Source: Candidatus Gallibacteroides avistercoris
GTDB taxonomy: Bacteria > Bacteroidota > Bacteroidia > Bacteroidales > CHK158-818
NCBI GenBank assembly: GCA_018714665.1
Contig: DVNA01000076.1
Span: forward strand, 1-5,979
DNA: 5,979 nucleotides
Reading direction: 5' to 3'
The notes beneath the pieces were generated by a model, which was not told the DNA's origin, did no database searches, and was given only the letters and a program-made list of their open reading frames with translations. Both the position numbers and the translations under genes were made by a program. Positions 5,558-5,979 of the stretch are shown here, piece after piece (the stretch's first letter is position 1; the number at the start of each line of letters is the position of its first letter).

Positions 5558-5979
5558 CTTCTTCCTCTTTCTTTATGGTTACGGGGATACCCGACACCAT
5601 CCAGATTACCTCATCGGCTCTCCGGGCGATGTACTGGTTTACCCATCCTTGCAGGTCGGCAAAGTGCCGCTGAACGGGATTTTCTGCCATTCCGCCGCAA
5701 CCGATCTCATTGGTTACAAAAATAAACACTGCCTCTTGCTTTATCAATTCGTCGAACGATTTTTTGATCTCCTCCAACGACTGCTCTACCGACCCCTCCG
5801 AATCATAGAAAAAATTGGTACACCACAGCGTAACGCAATCGATTACGACAACTCTTCCGGTGAAGTCGTGCCGACAGAGGTATTTCTCTTCTTCTACCGT
5901 CTCCCACTCGGAACCCCTGTCTCGCCGATGGCGCTCGATACGGCGGTGATGCTCCTCGTCCCATATCCGGGACGTGGCC
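5538..5979 (-). CDS. cobU: Adenosylcobinamide kinase/guanylyltransferase (5' end outside window)
   Basis: The last 146 residues of CobU, read from the first whole codon at 5978; the reading frame is open to the right edge. CobU phosphorylates adenosylcobinamide and transfers GMP to it, giving the GDP-activated substrate of CobS. Visible family landmarks are ATSRIWDEE at the start, RIERHRRDRG with the histidine at 5928-5930 in the position of the guanylylated histidine of Salmonella CobU, VVVIDCVTLWCTN, FVTNEIGCGGMAENPVQRHF, VNQYIARRADEV and the closing VSGIPVTIK. About 30 N-terminal residues, including the expected P-loop GGxRSGKS, lie beyond the window. The TTG at 5777 is an internal leucine codon, not the start. 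The protein ends in an acidic tail (KKEEEDETVQD) after the family core, and its final 20 bp overlap cobT. It is the first visible gene of the cluster. Confidence 0.95.
   Translation of the reverse strand, partial: ATSRIWDEEHHRRIERHRRDRGSEWETVEEEKYLCRHDFTGRVVVIDCVTLWCTNFFYDSEGSVEQSLEEIKKSFDELIKQEAVFIFVTNEIGCGGMAENPVQRHFADLQGWVNQYIARRADEVIWMVSGIPVTIKKEEEDETVQD

Noticed and set aside
5538..5777. A 79-residue minus-strand ORF starting at TTG 5777.
   Set aside because: It is the end of cobU; the frame stays open to the window edge with clear CobU motifs, and the TTG is an internal leucine codon.
4469..5979. Search for a cobalamin riboswitch near the cob genes.
   Set aside because: The gaps inside the cluster are too short to hold one; it would be expected upstream of cobU, outside the window.

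Overview
The window looks like chromosomal DNA of a gut-type Bacteroidota, most likely order Bacteroidales. The protein sequences, a Bacteroidales-type DUF4886 protein, a LysO exporter split into two chains, a lipoprotein with acidic residues after its lipobox cysteine, A-rich leaders without Shine-Dalgarno sequences, and TAnnTTTG-like -7 promoter elements all point that way. The genus cannot be fixed from the sequence alone. I see no rRNA, tRNA, CRISPR array, insertion sequence or phage gene.

Left part (1-1091, plus strand). Bases 1-251 hold no convincing gene. They carry two perfect inverted repeats. The second is followed by seven T and looks like a Rho-independent terminator for something entering from the left. 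A promoter-like element then precedes a secreted SGNH-hydrolase-like protein of the DUF4886 family. This gene converges on the minus-strand block. The 110-bp gap between them has no good hairpin terminator but is strongly C/U-rich in the minus-strand transcript.

Main part (1202-5979, all minus strand, read right to left). The gene order is cobU (cut by the right edge), cobT, a DUF3089 alpha/beta-hydrolase lipoprotein, cobS, cobC, then a LysO-type lysine exporter in two adjacent genes (N-terminal chain first). cobU/cobT overlap by 20 bp and cobS/cobC by 10 bp. CobU activates the corrinoid (adenosylcobinamide to the GDP derivative). CobT makes alpha-ribazole phosphate from nicotinate mononucleotide and dimethylbenzimidazole. 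CobS joins the two at the membrane, and CobC removes the phosphate. This is the complete lower-ligand (nucleotide-loop) half of cobalamin synthesis, usable for both de novo synthesis and cobinamide salvage.

The most interesting points are the two-chain LysO, whose parts are separated by 2 nt and would be joined by a single -1 shift at an A4 run into a family-length protein, and the predicted lipoprotein hydrolase inserted inside the cobalamin cluster. The operon promoter and any cobalamin riboswitch would lie beyond the right edge.
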